This document shows positions 22,722 through 33,513 of a stretch of DNA of 64,000 nucleotides, in pieces. The translations under genes and the position numbers were made by a program. Position 1 is the stretch's first letter, and every line of letters starts with the position of its first letter. Source of the stretch: Omphalotus guepiniiformis (taxonomy: Eukaryota; Basidiomycota; Agaricomycetes; Agaricales; Omphalotaceae); assembly GCA_028554645.1 (NCBI GenBank), contig JAQOOI010000076.1, positions 1,860,001-1,924,000 on the forward strand, in the 5' to 3' direction. The notes beneath the pieces were generated by a model, which saw only the letters and a program-made list of their open reading frames with translations, made no database searches and was not told the origin of the DNA.

Positions 22722-25345
22722 TTGATAAGGCTTGGACCACTCCATATCAGGGTTCTAACCACATAAAGCTCTACGACATGGTGTGCAAGATGCGGGATCA
22801 AAATCTGGGACGGGCCTACTCGAATACTGCATCGATTTACCAAAGCTCGGGATTTGGCAAGTCGCGAATGGTTGAGGAGCAGGCCAATCTCGTCTTCACT
22901 ATTCCCTTCAATCTTCGTGCGGATACCGAGACGGAGAGTATGGAAAAAAAACTCGTTTTCACTTCTGATTTGTTTTTGCTCATTTTCATCCGATATTTTA
23001 GACCTTGCTTATCCTCCTCCCGATCCATGCATTCGTAAAGCTCTTTTTTATTGCGACACAGACGAAACCTCCGCGCGAATTCGTTATCATGTCTTTCTTC
23101 AGTGTCTCTTTACTGCCATCCAGGAGAAGGTATTGGAGATGCGCAGCGAGTTTCCCGACATGACTTACGACGATGTTACTAAGCTATGGAAGGATCGTAT
23201 GAATAATTTTCGTACAGATTTCTACGAACAAATATTGGTAAATGTGACTGTACGCTTTGATGATTATGTTCAGCGCAGGAAGCAATCCTGATTCAATTTC
23301 CAGGACCGAGAGAGCGCTATAAAGCGCCAAGGCGACATTTTATATCAAGTGGTGCGTGTCATGAATACTCCAGACTTTTTCTTAATTTGTGCTCAAGTAT
23401 CTTTCGGAGATGTCTAGGAGAAATCAGCAAGTGATAAACTTGTGGACCTCCTTGAAACGCTCAGCTCATTTAATGGGTCTCATCGATCCGTGCAGCTCGT
23501 GATTTACTTCGATGAAGCCCATGAGCTGACACAGAGGAAAACCATAAGATCCATGCAGGCTAAGAAGACCCTCTACGATATCTTCCTCTCTGTCCTGAAT
23601 GTTTATGTCAACCAATCGCTTTTCGTTCTTTTCTTGTCCACATCATCCCACGTCGCGCATTTCGCTCTTCCTTTTGAACTGCTCGCTGCCCATGATAGCA
23701 TGGTTCTCCAGGCTCCCATCACGGAGACCCCGTTTGACTGCTCTCCCGAGCTTCCTATCGATTCCAACAAGTGTACGTTGCAGGAGATATCAAAGATTGA
23801 ATTCATGGCCCGGTTTGGACGTCCCTTGTAGGTGTTATCCCGCCTGTCTTCCCATATCTCTGTTCATTCACGAGTGATCATTACGTGCTACAGATTTTGG
23901 ACCATGCTTAATGGCCTCACGGGGGAAGCATTGGAACGCATGTGTAATGATGTCGTTGTACTCGCCCGCTCAAAACTAGTCGCGAAACACGAACTGGGAC
24001 TGCCCGCATTCAATTACACCCCCGAGGCACGTCTAGCTGTTGTTGACGTTCGGCTTTGCCTCGAGTATGAGCCGCGTGTGACCAGCCGAGATGTTCTGCC
24101 CACGCAGGCATCTCTCGTATACAACCATATGCGAGTGGTTTATTCCGTTCCGCATCACCGCCGCTACTTTCTATCCGGCTATTCAAGTGAACCCATTCTA
24201 GCAGTGGTAGGTAGCTGATCCCTTCCAGTCGTGAAAGGTTCATGCACTTGATCCTGAATGTGTATTCATAGGCCGCAGCGATACAGTTAAACAGTTGGCG
24301 GAAGAGGAACCAGATGATTCTCATCGATATTCTGAGCGACACTGTTGAACGTGGTCTACTGGATATGCGTGAACGAGGTGAACTGCTTGCACGAGCAATG
24401 TTTACCGATGCCTACGATCGAGCCGTTCTGAGACAGCAGACTGAGATTTTTAGTGGATGCCCTGTCGATATATTTTTCGAGGAACTCTTCTGTGATGCAG
24501 ACGTTATAGTCGAAAGCTTTCCGAACAACGTGCGAGGTGGTCTCTCCTTCAAGGAGGCGTTCAAAGATGCACGCATTCGCATCTTACAGTGGGTTCGAGC
24601 TCGTGACGATCGCCTGCTATCGACAGAGTCCATGGCATTTGCTTTCATTCGAGGTTTTGCGTTCATTTGTTCGTTCGACGAGACCTACGTCGACCTTGTC
24701 ATTCCTGTATTGATCAGAGATGAGAAGATAGGTGAACGTGTTATGACAGCCATCTTTGTTCAGGTCAACCTTCAGAAACGGAAGGGCAGTAATAAGATTA
24801 ATGCTGAACATTTTGACTTCTTCCCCACTACTCCCGCTCCGGCCACTGTCCCCACCTCTGATTGCTCCGCATCCCAAGCGTCCTCTGAGGATTCCATGGA
24901 CCGTTCCGATCTACCGCTTTTGCGCCCATATATCACCATCACCATGGAATTCGGTGTTCAGAAGCCTCCCGCGCTCTCCACACCGTCCAGATTCAAAACC
25001 ACCACAAAGAGGCGCACAGCAGGTTCGAAAACTCCTCAGAATACGCATGCACGTTATCATTTCTATGCCGCGGGCTGCTCCAACACGGTCTATGTTATGG
25101 ACAATGAATTCGATAGATTCAAATATCGGAAGATACTGCTCTGGGATGACCATTTTTTTGAGAATGCGCGTCCGGACTCCGTACCCGACGTCATGGACAT
25201 GGGGTGGTACGAGAGTGAAAAGTTGAAGCTGTCCGACGATAACATCAGCGACCAACTCAGTGATGGAGGGAGCACGGACAGTGATGCTGAGGATGATGAT
25301 GGAGATGCTAGTGAAGTTCAGGATCCGGAGGAGGCTGATCAGTGA
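22722..25345 (+). CDS. Large P-loop NTPase with DEAH Walker B, agaric family
   Basis: Exons 22722-22937, 23002-23237, 23304-23351, 23418-23827, 23894-24206 and 24272-25345 join in phase. From ATG 22778 this gives 746 residues, but the frame stays open upstream to the acceptor at 22721, so at least one more 5' exon is likely (a candidate ends at 22665). The P-loop-like SSGFGKSR lies near residue 25 (the first Gly of the canonical motif is replaced) and Walker B VIYFDEAHEL near residue 180. The rest is mixed alpha/beta with a Ser/Pro linker and an acidic tail. The overall plan (N-terminal GKS, then DEAH, then a long unassigned C-terminus) resembles fungal P-loop NTPases found as multicopy orphans in basidiomycetes; a relation to Crinkler-type NTPases is only a guess. 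The C-terminal frame is cut by the 70-bp repeat at 25291. Confidence 0.7.
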
Positions 25346-25450
25346 TAGCAGGTCACAGTCGGATGATGATGAAGATGCTAGTGAAGTTCAGGATCCGGAG
25401 GAGGCTGAGCAGTGATAGCAGGTCACAGTCGGATGATGATGATGCTATTG
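25291..25450. repeat. 70-bp tandem duplication in the NTPase C-terminus
   Basis: GGATGATGAT starts copies at 25291, 25361 and 25431. Units 1 and 2 are nearly identical over 70 bp and the third is partial. Since 70 is not a multiple of three, the unit shifts frame and brings in TGATAG at 25343-25348. Downstream (25430-25542) the old acidic tail (SDDDDAIEDQEEAGS) survives in another frame. Confidence 0.85.
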
Positions 25451-25722
25451 AAGATCAGGAGGAGGCTGGTAGCAGGGTACAATCAACGATGTCGGATGAC
25501 GGAAATCATGCGAGCGACATTGTTTCGGATGAGATGCTATAGGTGTATCGAAGAGAAAGCATTCCACTAAGGTATGGGTAAGCAAGAAGGTGAAGAGATG
25601 ATAGACATAGATGTGAAACACACATGAGATGAATAGTAAAAAATACGGCATATGAACTCTGTGAGTGTTATTTCGAGGGGAGAGGCATATTCTGGTTAGT
25701 CCCTGAGGTAAGAACATAATAA

Positions 25723-25809
25723 GGGCACATGGTGTAGTTGGTTATCACATCCGCTTAGCACGTGCGTTTGCTTCTGCGGGGGGTGCTGGGTTCAATTCCC
25801 AGTGTGTCC
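25723..25809 (+). tRNA. tRNA-Ala(AGC) with intron, second copy
   Basis: The exon sequence is the same as the tRNA at 19861; the intron differs at three or so positions (GTGCGTTTGCTTCT). All stems pair as in copy 1. A T-rich stretch (GTTTTTGG) follows the A at 25810 and would serve as a polymerase III terminator. Confidence 0.85.
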
Positions 25810-25810
25810 A

Positions 25811-25822
25811 GTTTTTGGTGTT
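25811..25822 (+). terminator. Possible Pol III T-run after tRNA-Ala
   Basis: TTTTT directly after the tRNA 3' end. The first tRNA copy is followed by CTCTTTTTGC, equivalent in position. Confidence 0.45.
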
Positions 25823-25984
25823 CGCAAGCACCACACCAATTCACCAAATGTAATAACAGTTATCAGATACATATAATCTTTTAGTCAAGAATGGGTCCGT
25901 TTCTTCTTCGAACCCACCAGTGAAAATGTTCCGTAAGGTTCTCATTATATATTGTCCAATATCCTATGCTACCACTTGAGCTTG

Positions 25985-27659
25985 TCATGACGCAGATGGA
26001 GTTCCATTCCCGACTTCCTCAACTTTCTCAACTTCACTCTCCATCTCCGCCCTCGCCTTCTCGTTAGCCTCATACTCCTCCAAACTCGGACTTGCCCTTT
26101 CCCAAGCCTTCAACGCCTCTTCATACATCTCCCAAACTCTCCGTCCAACAAGCTCACCCCCAAGCTCACCGTCATCAGGAAGCTCGAGACCTTCCTCCTG
26201 TTTCGCTTTGCCTTTGCCTTTTTCCTTGCTTGTATTGTTCTCCTGCTCGTCCTCTTTCACATCTCCACCGTCATCCGTGACCACCGAAAGAGGAATCCTG
26301 AGCTTAACCACTGCGCATTCCGCGTACAGTGCTCCTGGTTTGAGAACCTCCTCTGGCATTTCGGTATGGGATTTGTCGATGAGACCTCCTTGGTCCCCTT
26401 GCGATCCTTGTGGTGTGGAACCTGGGGTACTTTGTGCTGGTGATTGTGACGATGGTGGTGGCGCTGCCATGGAAAGCACCTTGAATGGTGTAGGCAAAAA
26501 TAGGACATGTAGAACAGTTTGTATTGCTGAGAAAGGGGCCTTGGTGAATACGTGCAAGAGAGGGAGCAGGGTAAGGTATCTACAAGTAGATGAAATGAGA
26601 TGAGCCACCAAGGATACAGAATCAAGAGTAACAAACGCACAATAAAACACCAAGCTTCGAATATGTCAAAGTGGTTGTCGTCCAATCCGCGTTTAACAAC
26701 CGCGAGACGGTATCTACTCTGCTTATACCAGGCGACACGCTAATCGTAACGATATTCGATCTCTGATTCTTTGAGTCCACAACGGGAACTGAAGCTGCGT
26801 TCGTATCGGTCTTGGGTACTTGCGCAGCTGGGAGTGCATCGAGGATACGCTGTAGATGACGTGTGAGGACTACCGTCCGAAGGGAACGAGTACCTTCAGC
26901 TAAGAAGATCGATTCTGACTTTCGAGATGGAGCGGAGGAAGAAGGGGAGGGCAATGTCGTGAAAGCATAGGAAAACGACGGGCCTGCTGCAGCTGCCGCG
27001 TAAAACCGATTAACAACATTTATAATGCGGATATCACGTTCCACGGGTGCAGTAAGCAAAGTCGGAAGGAGGAGAGTGGTTAAGAGGAATGTAGCGAGTG
27101 AGAATTTCTCCCTCAAATCTATGTCGTCTTCTTTCTTGGAAGTAGACAAGAAATTGATAGGTCCAATGTGAGAGTATTCATGAGCGAATAAAATAGCGTC
27201 GAGTCGTTTATCTTGACCGCTTAGAAAACGTTTGCAGAAGGATTGAATAGAGGCGGGGGATAGAAGATCGCAATGCTCTGCATAGATCTGTTCATTCGAC
27301 GTTGTAGTGCGCAAGACATCAACCAGGAGAGAAACCTGCGGTGAATCGATTGGATGTGGAGAAAGAGCTATAATATGTGCTCCTCTTTCTGCCAAGTTTT
27401 GCAGAATCGTCAGGCCTAGAGGTGTGAATCCACCCTTCGTGTAAACGAACGTCAGTAAAACCACGGCGGGAAACAAGAAAGAATTGAGACGTACTGTAAC
27501 CAGAATAACTCTCGCATGAAGATCTCTTTCTCTGTTTGTTGCTCGGCCTTGAGAGTACGTTCTGACAGCGAGTATAGTCGCCAGGACCACGATTGTTTGA
27601 ACGGTGTATTGTGTTGGAAAGTACGTTGTGAACGCACTGACCAGTATACCCAAAACCAT
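25985..27659 (-). CDS. Short-chain dehydrogenase-like membrane protein
   Basis: Three exons (27659-27495, 27434-26641, 26579-25985) join in phase to 517 residues. Two hydrophobic stretches open the protein (VLGILVSAFTTYF; TIVVLATILAV). After the first intron the Rossmann motif reads VILVTGGFTPLGLTILQNLA (TGGxxxLG), followed by AERGAHIIALS and the strand-4-like LDAILFAHEYSHIG. This is an SDR/NAD(P)-binding fold. A canonical YxxxK catalytic pair is not evident, so activity is uncertain. A membrane-type stretch (LLYLTLLPLLHVFTKAPF) spans the last intron, and the C-terminus is acidic/low complexity (KGKGKAKQEEGLEL) ending in a predicted helix. It is probably an ER or organelle membrane protein. 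It is transcribed in the same direction as hybrid histidine kinase 1 and lies downstream of it. Confidence 0.75.
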
Positions 27660-28422
27660 GTCAGTATCTTTCTTGTCCTGTGATTGAACCTAGCGAGACA
27701 TAAGTGTCTCTAAAACGAATGAATGAGGTCGAGGTCGGCAACTGAAGTGGATGTGGAATTTATAATTAGCGCCCATTACGCTTTCATGATTACGCATTGC
27801 GCAGAGACATTTGAACTGACGCGCTGACGGCTCGGCTTATAATTATAAAAAGATGCATTTCATTACGACGATACTCTAAAAACACTATTAAAAAAGTCAT
27901 ACATAAAGCAATAATAAATCAACAAGATCATTGCTACATTACAGGGGGTATCACGAAGCATAAACGCGCAAAGCAAAAATCCCAGAGCTCAAGACCCCAA
28001 GCAAAGTAAAAACCCCGCACAAATACCCAATAGTGATCATAGATTTGAATCCCCAAACTGGTAATTGAAGCCACATAGCAGAAGCGCTTTCTCGCGGGCG
28101 ACATGAAACCTCGTCGTTTTGAAAATATATAACGGCCGTGTATAGATTTTGATGAAATAAGGGGAGTATCCTGAAGCCACTGACTTGTCACCACAAGCCA
28201 AACCCCAGATTTTTGCCCTCCCCTCGAGAACATATATATATAGATCGAAGAGTTGGAGATGGTGCGAGTAAAGGGGGGTAACAGGTTCGCGCGGCATTTT
28301 CTGGTGCGGGTATAATAAAGCTACACGCCATAGGAAAGCGCAAGCTAAGAGCCCCAGTCGAAAGCCCTCGGTACGGGTATCGAATTCTAACATCCGGTCC
28401 ATGCAGATGCCAAGAACAATGA
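27660..28422. other. Intergenic, no gene supported
   Basis: AT-rich near 27760-27910 with TATAATTATAAAAAG; this is the likely 3' region of the kinase gene and 5' region of the SDR-like gene. No open frame looks coding. Confidence 0.5.
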
Positions 28423-31400
28423 CTACGAACTTCCTCGTCGCTGCCGTCGTTTCTCTCTTGCGACGTCTAATATTTCAGCCAGCAGCCTAGAGCAAGCATC
28501 TCGTCAGTCAACGAAAGAAATGAACTTGTCACAACAATACATACTCGAACCGAAGGGGTTTGACGAGGACTCGGTCAGCGCCAGCAGTGAGGTATCTCGC
28601 TTGATCCTCGGTCAGGGCATTACCTGTTCATACTTCAATACATGTAGCTTGAGAGATGAGATAAACTTCAACGTACCAGTACAACCCACAACAAAAATAT
28701 CATGCCTTCCTGACTGTCGAATCGCCTTAACCGCATCTTCTCCCGTCATGACCGGCATGTCATTGTCCAGCGATATGAGATCGTACATCTTCGCATCCGG
28801 CCCTAACACCATGTCTAAACACTCCTTCCCGTCCTTAGCCACGTCGACGATACACCCACGTTTGCGTAGAAGCCTACACGCCCAGTGTTGTCAGTACACA
28901 CATATAAAAGTAAAAACAGATACGCATACCGAGACATGGTCTCCCTCGTTATCATATTATCATCCACAATGAGAACAACCAACGGCGCTTCATCCCCACC
29001 AGTCGACAATGGTGCCTGTCCATCGACCGCAATTCTCGATGACATCCCCGCCTTTGGCGTTGCTACCTCTTTCGCCATCCCCAATGCATCAGTCGGAGGC
29101 GTCGGAGGCTCAATCCCTATTAGCTTGTCAATACTCTCAGTCGATAGCGGAGACTGTAACATCGAACCCGGCGACTCGGGCGAAGATTTCAGTGGAGGTG
29201 TAGATGTCCTAATCTTGACATCAGGGTCTACAAAACCAACCGTCGACCACCTATGCAACGCCGCCGCAACTTTGGGTGCCGCCGCCACCGCCGCTGCTGC
29301 TACTCCTGGCGGTAGGACAGCAAACGTCGGTGCTGACGTAGAATTCACCATTTCATGGATTTCAGGATTTTGTGCAATTGGGAGGGTTAACTCGACCCAG
29401 AACGTAGCGCCTCGACCTCTTTGAGATTGAACGCCCTGTCAAGGTTGACAAGGTTTGTGAAGGACAAAGTAAGATGCGGGAACGTACCAGTCTGCCGCCG
29501 CTGAGACTGACGATTTGCCGTACGATGGCGAGGCCGAGTCCAGTACCTAGGAGATGAATCACAATTAGCTAAACAGATCAAACCAAACAAGGGAGTAGAA
29601 CCCACTATTTTTGTTCAGCTTTCCGACCTTAGTCTGCCATGATCCTCATCAGAATTTGCCATCCCCGAAGAAAAAAGTGAGCAGAAATAACGGTTAAGCT
29701 CACCTGCGCAAACGGCTGAAACAATTGATTATCGGCAAAATCCGACGGTTTGACTACAACCCATCCGTATCAGCTCAAAGGACTCCGAGATTAACCAAAA
29801 AACTCACTTCCGGGCCCACTATCCGAAACCTCAAGCCTAAACACCAAACAATCCTGTGAAGTTCTACGATGATGATCCTGATGCGGATGAACTTGTGGTC
29901 GAGGCCTCTGCTCCCTATCACCACCAGCGATATGCCCTTCTTCCTCCTCAGTAAATCCAACATTCTCGCCTTTCTCCGGATCCCCGTGTAATCCAGAAGC
30001 CCACCTCCCATCTTCCCATTCCTTCACGACAGCACCTCCCCCAGAACTTCTCGCCACTTCGGCACCACTACCACCACCAGCACTTGAACCCTGATTCGAA
30101 CCCCCCATCACCTTCCTCTCAACGAATATCGTCTTAACGGTAACCCCCGCCTCCGCACCCTCAGGCGAGAATTTGACCGCATTTGACGCCAAATTCGTTA
30201 AAATCTGCGTCAGTCTTACTTCATCTCCCACCACCCATGTCTCATCTACATCTATCCCGTGTCCTGAGCTGCCAGCGTCAGGAAACTTTGCCTTTGTGTC
30301 GTCCTTGTGAGCGAAATCCTGGACAGTATAAACTGGATTGGGATGAATAGCAGACGCCGGTGGCGCGGATGAGTTGATGTCTGGTGAGTGAGTCGTCGGA
30401 GGTGTATTTGTACGGCCACTAGCACCCACGTGTCCATTCGTATTCGACTCGTGTTCGTTATTCAAGTTATTGGGTCCGACAGGTTGCGTGAAACTATCAA
30501 TCCGCTCGTCGAAGTTGACATGCAGCGTTAGGTTTTTTGCAGCCGCAGAGACAATCAACGGGCCTAACGTCGATCTGATAGCGCGATGAAGCGGAAAAGG
30601 TCTGGCGTGGATATCAAAATGGCCTGCATCCATTTCTAGATTGACAAAGCGTCAATACTTAAACACATTGCATTAAGAGATCGAAAACAATGGACATACT
30701 CTCAAGATCCAAAGAATCATTCAATACCTGCTGCACCGTCGCAAGACTAACATTCAAAGCCTCCACATCCTCACTCAGATTATTATCCAGTAAAAAATCC
30801 TCTCCAAGCGCCTCGCTAGTCGTGATATTATTAAACGCGATCGCTGCGTTGTTTAGCGGAACCCTGACTTCATGAAAGATATACGACGCGAAACGTCTTT
30901 TTGCGTGAGAGGCGCGCGCTTGGGCCATCTGGGCTTTTTGTTGGGCCTTGTAGGCTACTTTGAGCTGCGCATTTAGGAGGTAAAGTCGGCGTGAGGTCTG
31001 ATTGAAAGCTGTTAGATACCGAGAAATGCGGAGATAAGAAGGCGGCACGTACCATCTCGCGATAATAATGTAGTCCCTGCAGGAACGTTGAGAAAAGAAC
31101 CTGTAATCATGAAGAAGTTCATCAGATCGGTGTCATCCGATGACATATGTAGAATGGCATACAAAACTAACGACGTTCCTCGCGTAAATTCCTTGTACAG
31201 GAATAATTAATGCGAGCAGCAGAACAAACTGAACAACCTGCAGTACAGCGTTGTAGAGTCTGTCAGATACGACAAACATCATTAGGGCGGGAAGAGCAGT
31301 GGTGTAATACACTGCATTCACGTCAGTTTCAGGTGGTGTGGCGTTCGCTAAAAACAAACAGAGCTTACTAGATGCTAAGAAATCCTTCCCGAAACACTGA

Positions 31401-32260
31401 TTTGGTCTCATGAAGAAATTACAAACGTTCATCTGTATCGTCTCCGTGATGCCGCAATACCATACCGCTGCGGCAAACCAAATTTGAAACGGGACGGGGT
31501 AATGAAGGGGAGTGTCGAGGGCGACGAGAAAGGGGAGGGGGATAGTCAACAAAGAAAGCCCACCATACTAGAAAAAAATGAGAACGGTGACGATGACCAA
31601 GAAGAAATGATGACGAACGAAGAGGATCTGAGGAGGAAAATTAGAATTGCTATATTGCAAAAACGGAGAAACAGCTTCACTTGAGCGTACAAGGTTCGCT
31701 GTGTACTGCCCGAATTGAGGATAAGATATAGAATCCAGTTGACTACCAAGTCTATAGTCGCATGATCATGAGTACAAGCACTTGAGAGAAAGATGGGAAG
31801 ACCGACATAAAGACCCATAGCTAGAAACGAGTCGTTAGTCGGCCAAAAAAGCAACGGACTGAATAACTCACAACGCCCAGGATTTGGTGGAATACCAATG
31901 CTGTTTCTGATAGTCCATCTCGTTACTTTCTTCATCAAAGCTCGGATGGAAGAAAGAAACAATCATTAGCCACTTTGAGCGGAAAACCGACATCGCACTA
32001 GGTGAGTGATGAATTAAGATATTATCTTCTTCCCTCCTCAATGAATCCGCATCATGAGACGAGTGATGCGGACTAGTTCCAGTCGTTGTACGCTCGCTGC
32101 TCGTACCCATTCCGAGCTTCCGGGGGTGGTCAGACCCATCCCCGCCGACAACAACCTCGTCTACCTCCCAATCGTCTCCGTCTTTCTCGGCGGTGAGCAT
32201 CTTCTGCGTAGCAATGAACGCCGAGGTCGAAGTGCTACTCTCTGTGTCTCCTCCTCCCAT
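28423..32260 (-). CDS. Hybrid histidine kinase 1
   Basis: Sixteen exons on the minus strand from 32260 to 28423, every join phase-consistent, give about 1,002 residues; the N-terminus probably extends further upstream (the frame reads EVLEVIHQAIHAS before the Met). Order: an acidic/Ser-rich cytosolic start (DDWEVDEVVVGGD), several membrane segments (NWILYLILNS; LPALMMFVVS; FVLLLALIIPVQGI), a HisKA box SYIFHEVRVPLNNAAIAF with the phosphate-accepting His, a HATPase domain (N box LTNLASNAVKFSPEG, G1 DSGPG, G2 GTGLGLAIVRQIV) and a receiver domain (VLIVDDN; LISLDNDMPVMTG with the acceptor Asp; RVLVKPLR). It is a complete phosphorelay sensor that should pass phosphate to an HPt protein. The ATP-lid insert is rich in Ser/Gly/Glu. 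It pairs divergently with a paralog 1.3 kb away. Confidence 0.9.
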
Positions 32261-33513
32261 CCCGTCCGAAGGCGACCCGGTCGATGCATGTATCGCCTGA
32301 TGAATAACCTCGAGAACCTCTTTTTATCGTAAACAAGACTTGGATCGGTCAAAAGTTCGAAGAATAAAGATACTGAATGGGCTTACTTTCTCTAGCCTTT
32401 GTCCATATTCCTTTCGACTCGCCAACCTCAAAACCAACATGACGGCGCCGACGATAGTTGACTGAGTTGCTTTTGAAGGGAAGGGATGCCGAGGTGAAAG
32501 CCATCTCAAAGGCTTCACTCTGAGCCCTTCAATGTCAGACACGACCACGACGACAACCGTTGAGACCCGGACAAATTGCAAAATACTCGTTAAGTAGCAG
32601 CAGGGGTGAGAACGCCTGATCACGCATACGTCATGCTCATGAATGTATGATGATAACTCAGTGGATTCCAGGGGGCAGGGGAATCTGCTATAGCGCTCCT
32701 AGTCGTCGAGTTTCAAGAAACCGGAATCAAAATGCACGCGGGAGAATACTACTATACATGCAAATTCACCTTGAATTTTTTTGAGAGTAAATTTGCAAGG
32801 CACTTTTGTATGTAGAATACAGCAGCGTTAGCCGTCGGGGACTGCGGAGATCTTTCTGCCTGAATTCTGAACATAAGTACATAAGTATCAGAACGTTTGT
32901 CAAAATACCAATTCCACCTGATCGCCAACTCGCCAACCAGAAATTTTCACTTATACAAATTCGATGTATTAATAATTTCGATGTCTATTTTCTCGATGCA
33001 CGACGCTCTTCAATGCAGCCGCCAATGTGCTGACCCCAAGCTCTTCTGAGCAATTTATGCAGAGCGCAATATTAGGCTTTGGGCGGATGAGACAAAGGGC
33101 TTACGAATACAACTTGTGAGGATTCTGAACAAAGCTGTTCTGATGCTATCCACGTGGAACTGAATGGTCCGGTCTACCCCTGGTCTTACCCCTAGGTCAC
33201 TGGTCAGATATCTCAATGCGTCGTCGGGGTTGATTTTCAAAGATTTTACCTCACGACCTTCATCATTACGCCCACTTGCATTATTGGGAGCGTTTCTGCT
33301 GTTGTTGAGCGCGCTCTCTAGAGGGTCCCCCTAGAGGTTCCAATGATTTTCACTTCTGATTCACTGCCGCTCAGCACCACTAATGTCGACCAAAACGGGC
33401 GTCGTGTAGGTTTCGTGGTCAATCAATCCCAAAGTTTTTGGTCTAGGGCTAGGGAAAGTGAGTTCTGCTATGAATTGCTTACTCGTGCGTTTTTTTACTT
33501 ACAGTTTTTGTAG
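32261..33513. other. Divergent intergenic region between two histidine kinase genes
   Basis: It must hold the 5' exons or promoters of both kinases. Frames near 32330-32620 (minus) may contain an upstream exon of kinase 1 (a GTAAGC donor follows GGCTAGAGAAA near 32390). The left and right halves are not obviously similar to each other, unlike the coding parts. No other gene is seen. Confidence 0.45.
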
